Shown: positions 20,781-32,976, counted from the stretch's first letter. The stretch is 64,000 nt of DNA from Hyposmocoma kahamanoa (GCF_003589595.1 NW_020656077.1:5830598-5894597); one strand, 5' to 3'. Notes: generated by a model not told the origin, from the sequence alone. Program-made: numbers and translations.

Positions 20781-23096
20781 ATTTGACAGTTTTGAACGGG
20801 CCCGTCTTTTCCATTTCCGTAATTCCATAGGTCATCCACAGTGTGAAAACTGCCGCTATTACGAATTTCGTGCTTCAAGAATAGGGCCCCTGGTGTACTG
20901 CAACGCGTACATTGCGTGCCTTCAAGTGTGCGGCAACCCTAAAGCGATAAACCGTGTGTCACGTTGTTTGTGTTTGTGGTTTGCGTGAAATTGAATCTGG
21001 CGGCGCATTGCATGTAACGATGCGTCATTCGACAAAATATTTTAATGTCCGTTTTAATAAACTCCTTAAAGTTATTAGTGTGAATCGTCATTCACTGATT
21101 TACCAACGCACGACTGCTACACGTAAAAAACTGTTCGGATTGACGTCAACTGCTAGCATCAAGATTTGTAATTACTTAATTTAAAGAAATTGGATGTGTT
21201 TAGAGAAGACTCTTCAGTGGCAGCGGTTTTGTTTGAAACAAAGTCTTTTTTCAAAATCAAACAAGTATTTTCAGTCACAGTCTAACAATTCACCCCGGAG
21301 ATTAGGTCAACCCTTGCTGTAACAAAACTCGCATTCTTGGTAATGATTTGCGATTACAATTCGTTCTGCGCGATTCATTACCAACGTGTAGTTCTATTAC
21401 CAGGATTTGTAGAAAAAAATAACGTGTTCCAGCTTAACTAATCCAATAATGTAATGTTGCCCCTTTGAGTCTTTTTATATCGACGGACAGATTATGTTCT
21501 TACTTATTTAAGTGTTAATTAGGGTTAAACTGTTATGTACCTTAATCCCATTGGATTTGAGTTATACGTATATCATTATCGTGTGAAATCTAATGATCGA
21601 TTAGCATCGCACTCAAAATGTGCCACGTATCATGTAAGTATTACTAATAAAGAAATTAATTTAATTATTGTAATAAACGTTATAACACAAGTGTGACGAA
21701 AAATAGATTATGAAGTAACCGTCGCTTAGAAGCAGTAAAAGAAAATTCGCATTGCATCATCAGCAGCAAACACTGTGAAGTAAAATGTAAAATGATGACA
21801 TTCGCATTTATATTGCATTTATAACGCTGACCAGTGAGGTTATTTTTTCATAATCATAATCATTTAATTGTTGCATCACACGGGTAATGTACAAAACTTT
21901 TTAAATTAATGTAGAGTCCAGCCATGTAACCCTGCTGGGCACCGTAATTTATCTTACTTATACAAAAATTATAAAATTTATAATAATTCACATGGTACTT
22001 AATTATTTGGTTAAATCTATAAAAATAAAGCTTTACATTATGTAGAATAATATCAATAATAATACATTTAAGTTATAATAATAAATTTAAGGGAATAATA
22101 ACATTTAGAGAAATGTAATTAATATTAGGTACATAATTGTATCAAAGGTTTCTGGCGTTTGTAATAATATCCATAACATATTTAGCTCTCAAAAAACTCT
22201 TGCAACATGTAAAAACATTCTTGTACAAAGTAACCATAAACAGTGGCATTAGTACTGAATTTTGAAAACGTAATTAATCTAATGTTCGTGTTGAGTTCTT
22301 TAGCAACATGATGTGCGGCCAAAATGGACCTATCAGTTTTAGCAATGATAGTCCTGCATAGCATAGTATTCATAAACCAATCTTTTAAAATAGTTCTTCC
22401 TAAATATTAAAGACATAAAATCATAATTTGGGGTCAAACATTTGGTTGTGCAACCGCAGAGCAGTTCGCCCAATCATAGGTTGAGAATAATCTTTGTAAT
22501 ACATATACTGTCTTAATGAACAATTTACACGAAGAAGGAAGTAAAATATCGCTTTAGCCTATTTTATTAATATAAGTGTAATATTCGATACTCGTTGCCT
22601 ATAGAATACTTCAATTTTTTTCTGTATTAATTCATATTGTAATTACTGTTTGTACCAAAATAAATAATAAAAATATATATCCATTGAGCTTCTAGTGTTA
22701 CATCTACGTGAAAGTTCGTTTAGACTGTGACTCAGTGGCACTATCCACTTTGGCTTACTTGCCGCTTGATGCGCTGCTATACGCTGGCGGCCGCCGAACT
22801 TTGCAGTTTATTTTAGTCAGTACCATCGGTCTAAATTTAAAATGCAACGACATTCCGCCACGTCTCTGTAAGTTTAAAACGCGCTCTTTGTTGAATTGTC
22901 ATTAATTAAAACTTGACTGATATTTAAGAATTTTTGCTTTTGCTTATATCAATCGAAGTTACACATAATTCTATCGTGTACCTCGGCTTCGCAAGTAAAA
23001 ATGCTTGATATTTCACAGTATTTTACACGATTCATGAAAATTATTCAACTATTTTTTTTTGCGTACCTACCTTTTTAATGAAAATGTGCACCCTTC
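20781..23096. other. Intergenic DNA
   Basis: GC-richer patches at 20800-21180 and 22720-22900 carry short frames without recognisable similarity. A - strand frame at 22182-22373 looks protein-like but is isolated. A 10-bp inverted repeat (ttggtaatga / tcattaccaa) lies at about 21336-21384. Confidence 0.35.
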
Positions 23097-23206
23097 TACA
23101 CCGGAGCACAGTAATGCTGACATTACTGCTTGGCGGTGGAAATGGATACGGTGGCAGTACTACCTTGGAGGAACTCTTTCACAAGGAGCTCTACTGCTAC
23201 TAATGT
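23097..23206 (-). repeat. REP-1 copy, 5' part only
   Basis: Covers the start of the family (gagctccttgtgaaagagtt on the - strand, 23170-23195) to the tactgtgctcc region; the 3' two thirds are missing. Confidence 0.7.
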
Positions 23207-23309
23207 TAGATTCTAATTAATTAATACGAAAATCGAACACCAACTAAAATTCCTTTGATCCGGCAGGATGCGATTTACAAATGGCGATGGCGCGGCGGTA
23301 CGGCAAAAA

Positions 23310-23440
23310 GGTCGTTAAAAACCAAAAACAGAAATAATTGTAAAGTCCATTGGTTCGTGCCGTGGCTTAGTTTTCTAGCACGGTTTGCTAGAAGAGCTGG
23401 TTTAAATCCAGACGAATCGAAGGCATTTTTCTTAGTTATC
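23310..23440 (+). repeat. SINE-C fragment
   Basis: Family with an internal tRNA-like unit: ccgtggcttag A box, a 'ctagcacggttt' middle and a B box, here decayed to ggtttaaatcc. The preceding body (aaaaaccaaaaacagaaat) also fits the family. Confidence 0.65.
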
Positions 23441-24022
23441 GACCTTACTTTTGTTTCCTAAAATTAATTTTTATGTAGATACATCTACAAATAACGACTT
23501 TCACGTTTGTTTGTTAACTGGGCAACATAAATTAAATTTAGTGAAACTGATATTAAGTTCCACTTTGGTTTATAACGCGTTTAGCGAATTGACCCAGAAT
23601 ATTGAAATGGATTAATAGGCAATAGGCAACCAGCTTGGAATATGGCTTGAGTTGGCGAAAATATCGTAATCGAGTTTAGCAATCTGTTTTTTGTTGATTC
23701 ACAAATTACATGGTTATTTTAAACATGTTTTTCTTTCATTTTGTAATCAGTTCATCACTTTGTAATGCAATAATTATCTATAATAAGCAATAGTCATGAA
23801 TTAATCGACAACAGATAAGTAGTTATTCTCTATTATTTGGTAGCAAATATTAAACACGACAATTTAAGTAAATGAACAACGTTTCCAAACATTTTATCAA
23901 TAAAAATGTTTTATGACATTTTGTGGTATGGCAATAAAGGGACGCGGTACTTGGCGTACATATCTCAACAGAGCTTATCTAAAGTAAAAAGAATGAACGA
24001 GCGTGTATTAACAAAGACTGAT
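23441..24022. other. AT-rich intergenic DNA
   Basis: No recognisable feature. Confidence 0.4.
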
Positions 24023-24318
24023 GCCATTAGAGCTCTTTGTGAAAACGTTCGTCCAGGGATGTAATGCCACCTTACCTATTTCCGCCGCCGAGCAGTAATA
24101 TGTATAAGCATTATTGCGTTTAACTTTTCAAGGGTAAGGGTGCTGGTGAAGCTACAGGCATATGGGACTTGTCAACTTATGTGTCAGGATGACGGGTGCT
24201 GTGGCAGTGCCCTTCAGATTTTTGCGATTGAAACTGCAACAGCCATGAACAGTCGTGTCGCTTACCATCAGGCGCACGACTGGTTCATTTCTGCACATAG
24301 TAAAATAAAATAATTATG
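24023..24318 (+). repeat. REP-1 copy, near full length
   Basis: Runs from gagctctttgtgaaaacgtt through gacttgtcaacttatgtgtc to accatcaggcgcacgactgg and a taaaataaaata tail. Confidence 0.85.
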
Positions 24319-24984
24319 CCAGTATTATAGTACTTTTTCCTACCCGAATGGGAGACAGGCGAGCGATAATATCATTGGGCAAGCGTGTGTGAGTAAAAAG
24401 AATAGAATACATCTGCTCGCCTTTTATGGAATACTGTCTCCGTTTGTACAGGACCGAATTTGGAACACACGTGTTTAGCAGCATATTAACGAGTTCAGCA
24501 GTTTTATTGTGACAATGCAGTATGTAATTGAATTTTTTTTAAAGTGACGATATTGTTTTATTCTACGTTCTGCACCACTAATATGGAGCTAATTTTTATT
24601 TACAATCCTTGGCGATGCCAAAACAACTTGAGACAGTAGAAAATCATTACCGTTTTCTAAACTAAATATCACATCCGCGAGTTTGTTTTGAGAACAGCAA
24701 TTATTTTTCGTCGCCATATGTTTTTAGAATAATGGTGGGCGTAATTTTTAAGCTATTGAGTAACGTAGCGGTAAAATTTATATCCATATAAGGATTAAAG
24801 GTAACGGTTAAAAACTAGGTTAAACGTTGACTTCAGTTTATGTAAGGTCATTATTGTTATAAGTTAAAATGTTTCTTATGATTTTAAACTTTTTCTCAAG
24901 TAATCGATTACTATGTATATTTTCAAGTTCTAAACGTATAATGGTAAAATATTTATCACCAAAAGAAAACAAGATGTCTGCCTT
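24319..24984. other. AT-rich intergenic DNA
   Basis: No recognisable feature. Confidence 0.4.
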
Positions 24985-25176
24985 TTTTTGTGAGACCAAG
25001 TGACAGGACGAAAGAGTCGCGTGTCTGGTGGTACCACGTGGTAACCAACACGGCTGTCCACAACAGTTGCAGTGACACTCAGAGTTTTAAATAGCAAAGA
25101 TCGGAGAGGCAATGCCATTGCGCCCGTCATTCTGAGACTTAAGTTGACAAGTTCCATGTGCCTGTAATTTCACTAA
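24985..25176 (-). repeat. REP-1 copy, 5'-truncated
   Basis: T-run (A tail) at 24983-24990; starts at gtgaaattacaggcacatgg on the - strand, the same truncation point as the copy at 5430-5612. Confidence 0.8.
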
Positions 25177-25307
25177 TGGAAATTTATAAGAAAAATGCAA
25201 TGGGCATGGCATCTGTTACATTCAATTCCTAGGGAACCATTGTTATATTTTATAGATATGTCATGGAGGCTCGCGTAAGGGTAAATAGTAAAATGTAATG
25301 TTTTACG

Positions 25308-25985
25308 GCCTCCGTAGTCAAGTGGTTTGCAGACCGGTTTTCATGATGTCGCCATCTCTGATGGCCCGAGTTCGATCCCCGGCCGGGTCAGTGCAGAAAA
25401 GCTAACTTTTCTATTATTTATATTTTTATTGAATTGATATTCAATTATTTTATGTGAAATTACTCCACTAGTTTGTTATAATTATGAATGCAAAGATCGA
25501 ACACTCAGAAAAAATTCGTTCGATCCGGCCTTAGTCGAACCGACGTCTTCTAGCATACCGTGCCAGACGCTATACCAGCTAAGCCACGGAACGAACCAGC
25601 GGGCATCACGAATTTTTCTATGTGCTTGTTGTCGTGTCTTTGTAATTGTTTTTCAACGACTTTTTAGTCGTAGACTATTTATAAGAAATGTATGAAATAT
25701 TTCGTCACCTAGTTAGATACCTTTACAGCTACCGGCCCCGGCTAGAGATGTAGCTAATCATTGTATTTAAATGTATATTGAATTGATATTCAATTATTTT
25801 TTATGTGAAATTACTCCACTAGTTTGTTATACTTGTTAATACAAATTCTATTATCGCTTCGGGTCTGGATGTATGTGGTACCGTCGTTGTTTGCCGATTT
25901 CCATAACACGTGCTTTAGCTGCTTGAGACCAGAGCAACGTATGTGACGTCGTCTAACGTTTATTTATTATTTATTTATCTACGTA
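25308..25985 (+). repeat. SINE-B copy interrupted by a SINE-C
   Basis: The left part 25308-25417 has the tRNA-like head (gtagtcaagtggtttgca, gagttcgatccccggcc). The right part 25846-25985 has the body (gtggtaccgtcgttgt, ccataacacg, agagcaacgtatgtgacg) and a (TTTA)n tail. The intact copy at 8774-8999 joins exactly the sequences that are separated here. The 9-bp ttctattat stands on both sides of the insert (25409-25417, 25846-25854). Confidence 0.85.
25418..25845 (-). repeat. SINE-C inserted into SINE-B
   Basis: 428 bp bounded by a 9-bp target duplication. On the - strand it reads: about 75 bp (ataacaaactagtggagtaa...aattgaatatcaattcaat), a body with gactaaaaagtcgt, the tRNA-like unit (ccgtggcttagctggtatag...ggttcgac), and then the same 75-bp block again as the tail. 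So the copy has direct terminal repeats. B-box bases have decayed. Confidence 0.85.
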
Positions 25986-26633
25986 AAGCAAAGGAAATCA
26001 TGTTAAATCCCCAAAAGATCATGTTAAATTTCAATGTATGTACTAACGATTGTGTTAGTATGCAGGGGCTTACTTATCCTGCGTAGGTCGTTCACCGTTG
26101 GCTCTGGAAGGTCAACCGATAACATCGATTGACAGTACTCGATACAATTCTCGAGTATGTCAAAGATTGGCCTCGAGTGCCCGATAGATCTCGAAATTCG
26201 ACGGTGGGCACTTCGCCGAACATCACGCCAATCAATGTTATGTCTGTTGCTGTGGTATTGACATGAATTTTTTTGTATCTTTAAAAACTGGCTATTACTA
26301 TCTTTACGTAGATACGTGGATACGGCAATGCAGTTACAAGTATTTATAAGTATTTATTTTGAATGCTATGTTATTGCTATGTTAGAGTGTTTACACACGG
26401 TGACATTTAGCAGAGATGCAAACGCGCGTTTGTGGAACGCAAGATTGCATCGATGCAAACGTGCGACGAAGCAGTCGCGCGCTTGCAGCGCTACTTAAAA
26501 TCGCGCGCGTGTGTAGACGATTAGCGGCTGCATCGCTGTTAACCGCTCTTATGTATGGCTATGTTATTTGAGTTGAGTTGGCGATTGTTCCTTAAAAACG
26601 ATTTTGACGATGTGATACCTTTTTTGGGTCTTG
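25986..26633. other. Intergenic DNA with a GC-rich patch
   Basis: 26390-26530 is rich in gcgcgc and gcaaacg motifs and has an imperfect inverted pair (tttacacac near 26389, gtgtgtaga near 26508), suggesting another short MITE. No gene seen. Confidence 0.35.
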
Positions 26634-26991
26634 GGGCGCCTTCAAATTAGACGCTAGTAGAAGCGCGGCAACCGCGCTTCTGTAGCGCTTCAGTAATTTT
26701 TAGTTCATTAAAGCGTAAAACATACTGACAGCGAGTGGGGGTCGGACGCGTGACGCCCTCCTGGTGTTTTATCGTCCATAATACACCCTCAACGCGACAC
26801 GCGGCCGACCCGCACTCGTTCTCTGTGTATTTCACGCTTAATTGTGACTGACGTAGCGCGCGCGTGTCATGCCAGTGGCGCTGCAACTGCGCTTCTAAAT
26901 GTTGTATGCAAATTGTTAGTGGCGCGGCTGATTGCAGCGCCACAATGGCGCCACTGCAGCGCTTCTATAAGCGTCTAATTTGAAGGCGCCC
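26634..26991. mobile_element. GC-rich MITE-4 with about 36-bp inverted ends
   Basis: Starts gggcgccttcaaattagacg and ends with its complement. Similarity goes on inward to cgcttctgtag-like motifs for about 36 bases with few mismatches. 358 bp. The flanks (ttg left, tta right) give no clean target duplication; a 3-bp TTA-type site would fit PIF/Harbinger but is not proven. The interior has many gcgctgca and agcgc motifs. A 98-codon frame inside is incidental. Confidence 0.75.
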
Positions 26992-28726
26992 TTAGATTAC
27001 ATTCACACACAGAGGTTGACAATTTTTTTGGACCATATTTTATTTTTACATCTCAAATCTTTCGCGTCGAAACTTTCAGTAACAGATCGTCTGGTGAAAT
27101 TTCGTGGCATCGTAGATAAAGGCTCCAGCGAGGAGCCATCGCCAGGCCAAAACGATCAATTTATTTTGTTTTTGAATAATTCTGCTTTTGACGTCACCGT
27201 TGTATAAGTATCGACATCACGTACAAGACTGTTTTCTAAGATCCAAACTTCAGTAGCTATTCGAGTTTTATGGAAGTCGATTATTATTTTTTATATTATT
27301 AGTTGTTAATCTATTTCTTTGTTGCGTACCATTTGACCTTATAATTGTCTTGCTTATCAGTTCGCTATTACAATTAATAGTTTACCTTAAGCCTTTACGT
27401 TAAGGTTAATATTCGGTTCGGTTATTACGTGACATTCTGCATTTGAATTATCGAATGTTTTCTTGAACACATGTACCACATGCAACCTTACTTAACTAAT
27501 CAATTAAAAGAGAATTTAAACGTTTTAGTTTCAAGGCTAATATTTGTAATGTTTTAACTGATAAAAACAATTTTGTTTGACGTCAAAACTCACACAATAA
27601 ACAACTTGTAGCAATGAAATAATTGTTAATTGATTACTTTTAAAGGGTTTTTTTCGACTAAACAAAACCTTACAGCGGCCTAAAGCGACATGGAGGTTGA
27701 CACACGCATGGATATGATGGAAACCGTCTCACGTATGAGATTAAGTAGCGACTGCTATAGTCTATGGCACCTTGCCCTTTGAGGAAATTATTATTTCAAT
27801 TTTAAAAACATAAAAGCATGATCAAAATTGCTGTAAATAATGAAGACGATGATATTTACCTATGTGTCCTGTATGTTGGAAGTTGGTTGGTGCTCCGATC
27901 ATCGAGCGGTCTATTCTCCGCCGCGTGCGCTGAGCTTGCACTTGAGGTTGGTAGCAGCATGCGAACCACTGGAGCCAGATCTCACTACCGGTACTCGCCA
28001 TTTTATTTTATTTGTTAACTAAACAGTCCACTACCACACTGGATTATTACCGCGTCTAAACGCGATGAAAATTGATGTCTAAATTTAAATTCAAAGATGG
28101 AAGAACAATGGAACTGTCGTATTGAGAAGCGGAGAGACGCTCGCTGTCGGACTTCGAATCGAAAGCAGTGAGTCGCGACACCAACTAATATTGTTTGACA
28201 TGTGCGACGGATTATATTGTGTCACCCAAGTATCGGACGCTTCAAAAACCGACGTAGTGCGCCGTTAAGCTCTCGCCGACTGATAACGAAGATGGCATAT
28301 TTCTCCGATAACTGCAAAGAAGGAAAACATCATTTTAAATAAAGGCTATTCCAAGAACGGATTAGGCTACGGTATAATGATATAAAGAGTTTTGACTGTG
28401 AGAAGTAAACAGCAATTAACTGATGATAATAATTTAAAAGGCGTTAGTTAATGGCCACAGGTCGTGATCCATTCTAAGCGAAGTACCGAGATGATGTTGT
28501 TTGTATTGTACACAAATATTTGTGTCTTCACCTGAATAATAAATTTGTTAGTGGTACTTAGTGCTGTCTAAGCCCTTTTTTCGTATATCTATCTATGGTA
28601 TAAGCCTATAAATAAAAAAAATCGCGCTTTCTTTTACAATATCAATTGGAAGGTAACGAGTATCAAAATGGCCACAGTAAAGTTATAATAAAATTTAACT
28701 ATTGAAGAAAAAATACATCCAATGTG
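26992..28726. other. Intergenic DNA
   Basis: No firm gene. Two places resemble 5' coding exons (27676-27732 with ATG at 27690 and donor gtatga; 28096-28151 with donor gtgagt) but nothing else supports them. Confidence 0.3.
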
Positions 28727-28836
28727 CTGAATGTATGCGACACTTATGCCGTTGCCGGGACTCCCACATAACCTCCGAGCCGCCCGGGCTCGGGGGTATC
28801 CATAAAGGATTCCCCACCGTTAAAAAAAAAAAAAAA
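28727..28836 (+). repeat. Retroposon 3' end with poly(A)
   Basis: A GC-rich segment (cttatgccgttgccgggact, ccgagccgcccgggctcggg, with an inner palindrome) runs to an A-run at 28821-28837. This is the layout of a 5'-truncated LINE or SINE insertion. Family not identified. Confidence 0.6.
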
Positions 28837-29175
28837 AGGCATTGACTAAGGTACCTACTATGAAAAGTAGAGCGAGTTTCTTGTGTTTGAATATAAAGGC
28901 CTAAGTAATATTCCACCGCCTTCTCCTAAATGGTGAACCCTTAAATCGTGTCTCTTCGTTTAAGCACTGTAGTGGGCTGAATCAGTTTATATTTAGAATT
29001 GTATAAATAATAGAAGGTTGTTGTCAAATGGACATCTAGTAGTTCTGGACAAAGCTTTCAAATTGAATACACGTAATAAAGTTTTATTTATGAATATAAT
29101 CCTCGCTTATCTTTAAAAAGTGCCTCTCGCTACGCAATCTCACAACTACGCCCTTTTACAGTACCTAGGACAGAG
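28837..29175. other. AT-rich intergenic DNA
   Basis: No recognisable feature. Confidence 0.35.
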
Positions 29176-29405
29176 TTTTTTTTTTATAATATATAGTGAC
29201 GGGCCGAAGAAATCGTGCGCCTAAGGGCCTAGTTTTAAATCCCCATCACCCTGAGACATAATTTGATTAGTCCCATGTGCCTATAATTTCACCAGCACCC
29301 TTACCCTTCACACTAATGTTGGCATTACTGCTTGGCGGCAGAAATAGGTAAGGCAGTAATACACTGGACGAACTCTTTCACTGGGAGCCCTTCTGCTACT
29401 AATTT
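29176..29405 (-). repeat. REP-1 copy with internal deletion
   Basis: Both ends are present (T-run at 29176-29185; ggagcccttctgctactaat at about 29383-29402), but the segment between the cgcacga block and the gtgatgggg block has lost about 60 bases. Confidence 0.8.
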
Positions 29406-29497
29406 TTCTGTGCAGGGACAACGTTTCGTAACGATTGATTGTTGATTGTTATTATGAATATTATATTATATAAATAAATAAACTATTGAGTACAAGT

Positions 29498-29580
29498 ACT
29501 CAGTGGCACTGCAATTGTTATGGACAGGCGTGTAGCTTACCACCATGCTACGACTTGTTTAACCCGTCACATGGTGTAAT
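29498..29580 (+). repeat. REP-1 3' fragment
   Basis: Only cagtggcactgcaattgtta to cccgtcacatgg. It faces the - strand copy 90 bases to the left. Confidence 0.7.
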
Positions 29581-30128
29581 TTTCTAATTTCTCCAACTTC
29601 CATGCGGTCGGTGTCACAGGCGAGAGCTAGCTAAATATAGAATCGAATGATACTGCGTCGTAAAGTTACTTCTCGAGAAATATCTTTTTATCACGACCTA
29701 CGCGCTGTGTGCCACGTGGTGCAAATTTTATCTCGCGGATAGGAGGTTATGGCGCACGGTATTATAGCTATCTCCAAGTGGCTATATAGGGCCGGTGAAC
29801 CGTTGAAAACTATTTCGTTTCTTTATCGCCTCACAAAGTGATGATTTCGTCGTTTAATTCCGTGAGGTCAATCAAAACACATATTTTTATTATAACAGTT
29901 TCTTTATATAAAGTTAAAATTTAGTTTACGTTAAATTCTTTTAATCATTCATTTGTTTCAGTCTTTCCAAATTCTTTGAACAACACAGAAACTATAGTAC
30001 ATTGTGTAATGAGAGCAATAAATAAGAAATTACTAACGATATTCAATGACTTGAGGTTGGAATTTTTTACCGCCCGTGTTACATATGTTTTTCACATTAC
30101 ATCACATTTGCGAGGACATAAATATAAT
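29581..30128. other. AT-rich intergenic DNA
   Basis: No recognisable feature; its last 8 bases are the left target duplication of the next element. Confidence 0.4.
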
Positions 30129-30505
30129 CTTAGAATAATGACGCATAGAATGATAGTTTCATATCAAACGAACTGTCTCAAGTGAGGCAAAAATCAAATT
30201 CATGTAGCTAGTTTTAGTAGAAGGTTAATTTTCGGTTTTAGTGAATATTTATATAAAAATACAAGTTTAAACGCGTTGCTTCCTTGTGGAATGTGATGTT
30301 AGTATCTATTTTATGTTTGTCTGACGTATTTTTACACTCATTTACCGCACATTTCGTCATTTTTAGCTAAAATTCTTGAGCTGTTCGCGGCGCAAGTTGA
30401 CCTTGAGCACTGACGGCCCGCCCGCTCGTGTAGGCCCATTGGGAGCGCTTCAATTTGCCTCACTTACCGTGTGCGAACTAGATTTCTATGCGTTATTATT
30501 CTAAG
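30129..30505. mobile_element. MITE-1 copy 1, with 8-bp target duplication
   Basis: 377 bp. Ends are inverted repeats of 22 bases (cttagaataatgacgcatag... and its near complement). aatataat stands directly on both sides (30121-30128, 30506-30513). The interior (atcaaacgaactgtctcaag, ctgacgtatttttacactca, ttgaccttgagcactgacgg) is shared with 43857-44262. 8-bp duplications are made by hAT, P and Merlin-type transposases; the ends do not show a standard hAT start, so the superfamily is open. Confidence 0.9.
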
Positions 30506-31064
30506 AATATAATGATAATTTATTTTTTGTATGAATAAATATCGCTTCAGAACACAACAATTACAGATTTTGCAAATGGCGGGTGTTTTTTTTTAAATAA
30601 ACAGATGTCCGGCTATTCTACCATAGATAATACAACTCGCACTAAAATGTTGTAAAAGGCAAAACGCACACAGCCATGATGGTCAAGATATAAAATAAAT
30701 AATTTCAAACTACTAAGAATGCTGCAGAAATTGAATTTATAAATTTATTTTAGCAAATGTTTAGTTTTTTCTATCCCTCAAGCTTATATTAAATAATCAA
30801 ACTTTTTCGAACGTTAAAACTTTTTGCTTCATCTTAACATATAAGAGAATTATAGTGCAAATAAATTAGAAAAATTCCATTTAAGAAAAGGCCCGTGGGC
30901 GCAATTCAGTACGTTACAGCCGACAACTACTACTACATAATTAACGTAAGTTACGTTTCGGGGCCTTTACAGTCAACCGTGACCATGGGACCTGTAAAGA
31001 GCCCGAAATGTCGGTTTGTTTGAAAAAACAAATATACGCGATTTAAATCCGAAAAAACAATTTC
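30506..31064. other. AT-rich intergenic DNA
   Basis: No recognisable feature. Confidence 0.35.
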
Positions 31065-31107
31065 ATTTCCTATGTGTAACAATCGCGAAAACCTAAGAAC
31101 TCGATAA
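31065..31107 (+). repeat. 43-bp segment shared with the Penelope-like fragment
   Basis: Matches the complement of 42010-42052 with one difference (aacaatcgcgaaaacctaag in the middle). In the other copy it follows the truncated Penelope-like frame, so it may be that element's 3' end. Confidence 0.65.
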
Positions 31108-31111
31108 CGAA

Positions 31112-31315
31112 AAGTTAATTATACAAAGCCAAATACCAGCTTGACCCACTTGACTCCATCCAACGTATGGGAGTTCGTATTGACAATGATCCCAAACTCA
31201 CAGACGGTATTGGGCCCCTTAGCCTACGGAGAGACGTTGGCTCATGTGTGTGTTCTACACGTCTTGTAAGACCACGCGGGCATCTCGTTTGTTCCTCGAA
31301 CCTGCAAGATCTTCC
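31112..31315 (+). pseudogene. LINE reverse-transcriptase C-terminal fragment
   Basis: Reads YQLDPLDSIQRMGVRI, DNDPKLTDGIGPLSLRRDVG and SCVCSTRLVR. The pattern LDSIQRRAxRI...L..LxLRRDxGSLCxFYR is typical of the region after the RT domain in a LINE clade common in moths. Short and frameshifted towards its end. Confidence 0.75.
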
Positions 31316-31406
31316 ACCTCCCATCAAGTGGCTCGTATGCTTACTTCTTTACATAATAAAAAAAATACTAATAACTTCACAGGACTATATTACTAACATT
31401 ATAAAC

Positions 31407-31439
31407 AACAACTTTTATTCCTTAGGAATAAAAGTTGTT
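31407..31439. repeat. Perfect 15-bp hairpin
   Basis: aacaacttttattcc at 31407-31421, 3-base loop, exact complement at 31425-31439. Confidence 0.8.
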
Positions 31440-32059
31440 TATTGTCTCTATTATCTTTTAATAATTTATCAGATTTTAGTAAAAAATAAAAATATTTAAA
31501 TAAATCGTTCGTGACAACTCTGTGCGGCAACAAAGGAAAGCGCTGGCGGAAGCCTGGTTTCACAGTTGTGTGTACGGTCATAAAATGTAAGAGCAAAAGG
31601 CAGGTTATTTATAGGTATACAAGATTTAAGTCTAAAGCATGCAACTCCATATCTTGATAAACTGACAAAACATCCGATACGATATTTCGAATATCACGCA
31701 CACCCGCCTGACATGAAGCACGAGAGCGAGGAGAATACGTCAAACACTAGCTTTAATTTAATGCTGGCTGCGTGATCGCCGTTTCACGATTTAAATTTAC
31801 AAACAGAATATATGTTGAAGAACAAGATAAAAAAACAAGATTACGCCTCATACACACGGATAAATAAAATTATCTAGGAAAAGCTTTAAAAGCATACAAT
31901 GCACAATTTAAAAAAAACAATAAAAATTGTATAAATCCTTTCTGTGAAAAGAATATTGTTTTGATATCACAGCGTACGAGGAAAGTAGTATTAACTTGAG
32001 AATCAATACGACACCAGACTAATTACACATACCGGCAAATTTAGCGGAACACTAGTTAA
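31440..32059. other. AT-rich intergenic DNA
   Basis: No recognisable feature. Confidence 0.4.
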
Positions 32060-32375
32060 ATCACCAAAATTTTTCACCAAATTTCATAGATTTCTCGTAT
32101 GACGATACGACTAAAAACTCATCGAAAAACCAAATACAAAAATACGACCACAAGCACATAGAAAGCGAGGTCCGCTGCTTCGTTCCACACTTGTCAAGCG
32201 CTCTGCCAGTTGGCAGAGCATCTGGCACGGTTTGCTAGACGACGTTGGTTCGAATCCGGCCTGATCGAAGAATATTTTTTTGTGTGTTCGATCTTTGTAT
32301 TAATAATTATAACAAACTAGTGAAGTAATTTCACTTAAAAAATAATTGAAAATCAATTCAATAAAAATTTAAATT
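32060..32375 (+). repeat. SINE-C copy
   Basis: Body (catagatttctcgtatgac, gactaaaaactcatcgaaaa, aagcacatagaaa), tRNA-like unit (cagttggcagagcatctggc, ggttcgaatcc with intact B box), then tcgatctttgtattaataat, ataacaaactagtgaagtaa and aatcaattcaataaaaattt. The A-box region has been altered by a local change (ctgccagttggcag). Confidence 0.85.
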
Positions 32376-32976
32376 TGTTGAATAAGTTTTTACAACAATC
32401 TTTCCAGGCGTTTCTCCTTTGTCGTATAATCTAAAAAAAAGGTACAGGTTGAGTAAGGCTGTGCTAAGTCGATTTTAAAAGATATTAATTTACGTCTAAT
32501 TCTTATTCATTTAAATATAAACGTTACTATATTATTATTTTCTCAAAATTTTTTGATCCGCTGAGTGTGGCGGTGTGGGTACATTTCGAGAGATATAAAT
32601 TCTATTTAAATAATGAGTGTAGAGAATGCTTGTAAAATCATCTGTTAAATGTATTGGCTGTGTAGAATAGTGTCATTGCACGCTAACCATATGCATTTTT
32701 TATACTGATACCTAGATACGCGTTTGTATCAGTCATATACTTAATAGAACATTTACACAATATCGAGTAACGAGGAATGATGCGAATGTGTAAACGATGA
32801 TCCTGGCGCCAAACTCTAGAGCAGTTTTACTGTCTTGAGTAAATGGAAACAAGGGTGAGAAGCTGACGAAGTGAAAATAATGTTTACATTCTCGTGGTCT
32901 CGTTAAAATAGGCGCACCATATAGAGGCCGCTTGATGGTACGTGTACAAATTAACGAAAAGAGAATCAAGTGAAAT
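32376..32976. other. AT-rich intergenic DNA
   Basis: No recognisable feature. Confidence 0.4.

Noticed and set aside
22182..22373. 63-codon protein-like - strand frame
   Set aside because: No family recognised and no splice or regulatory context; possibly a decayed transposon.
26647..26943. 98-codon - strand frame
   Set aside because: Lies entirely inside the GC-rich MITE-4; GC content alone lengthens frames.
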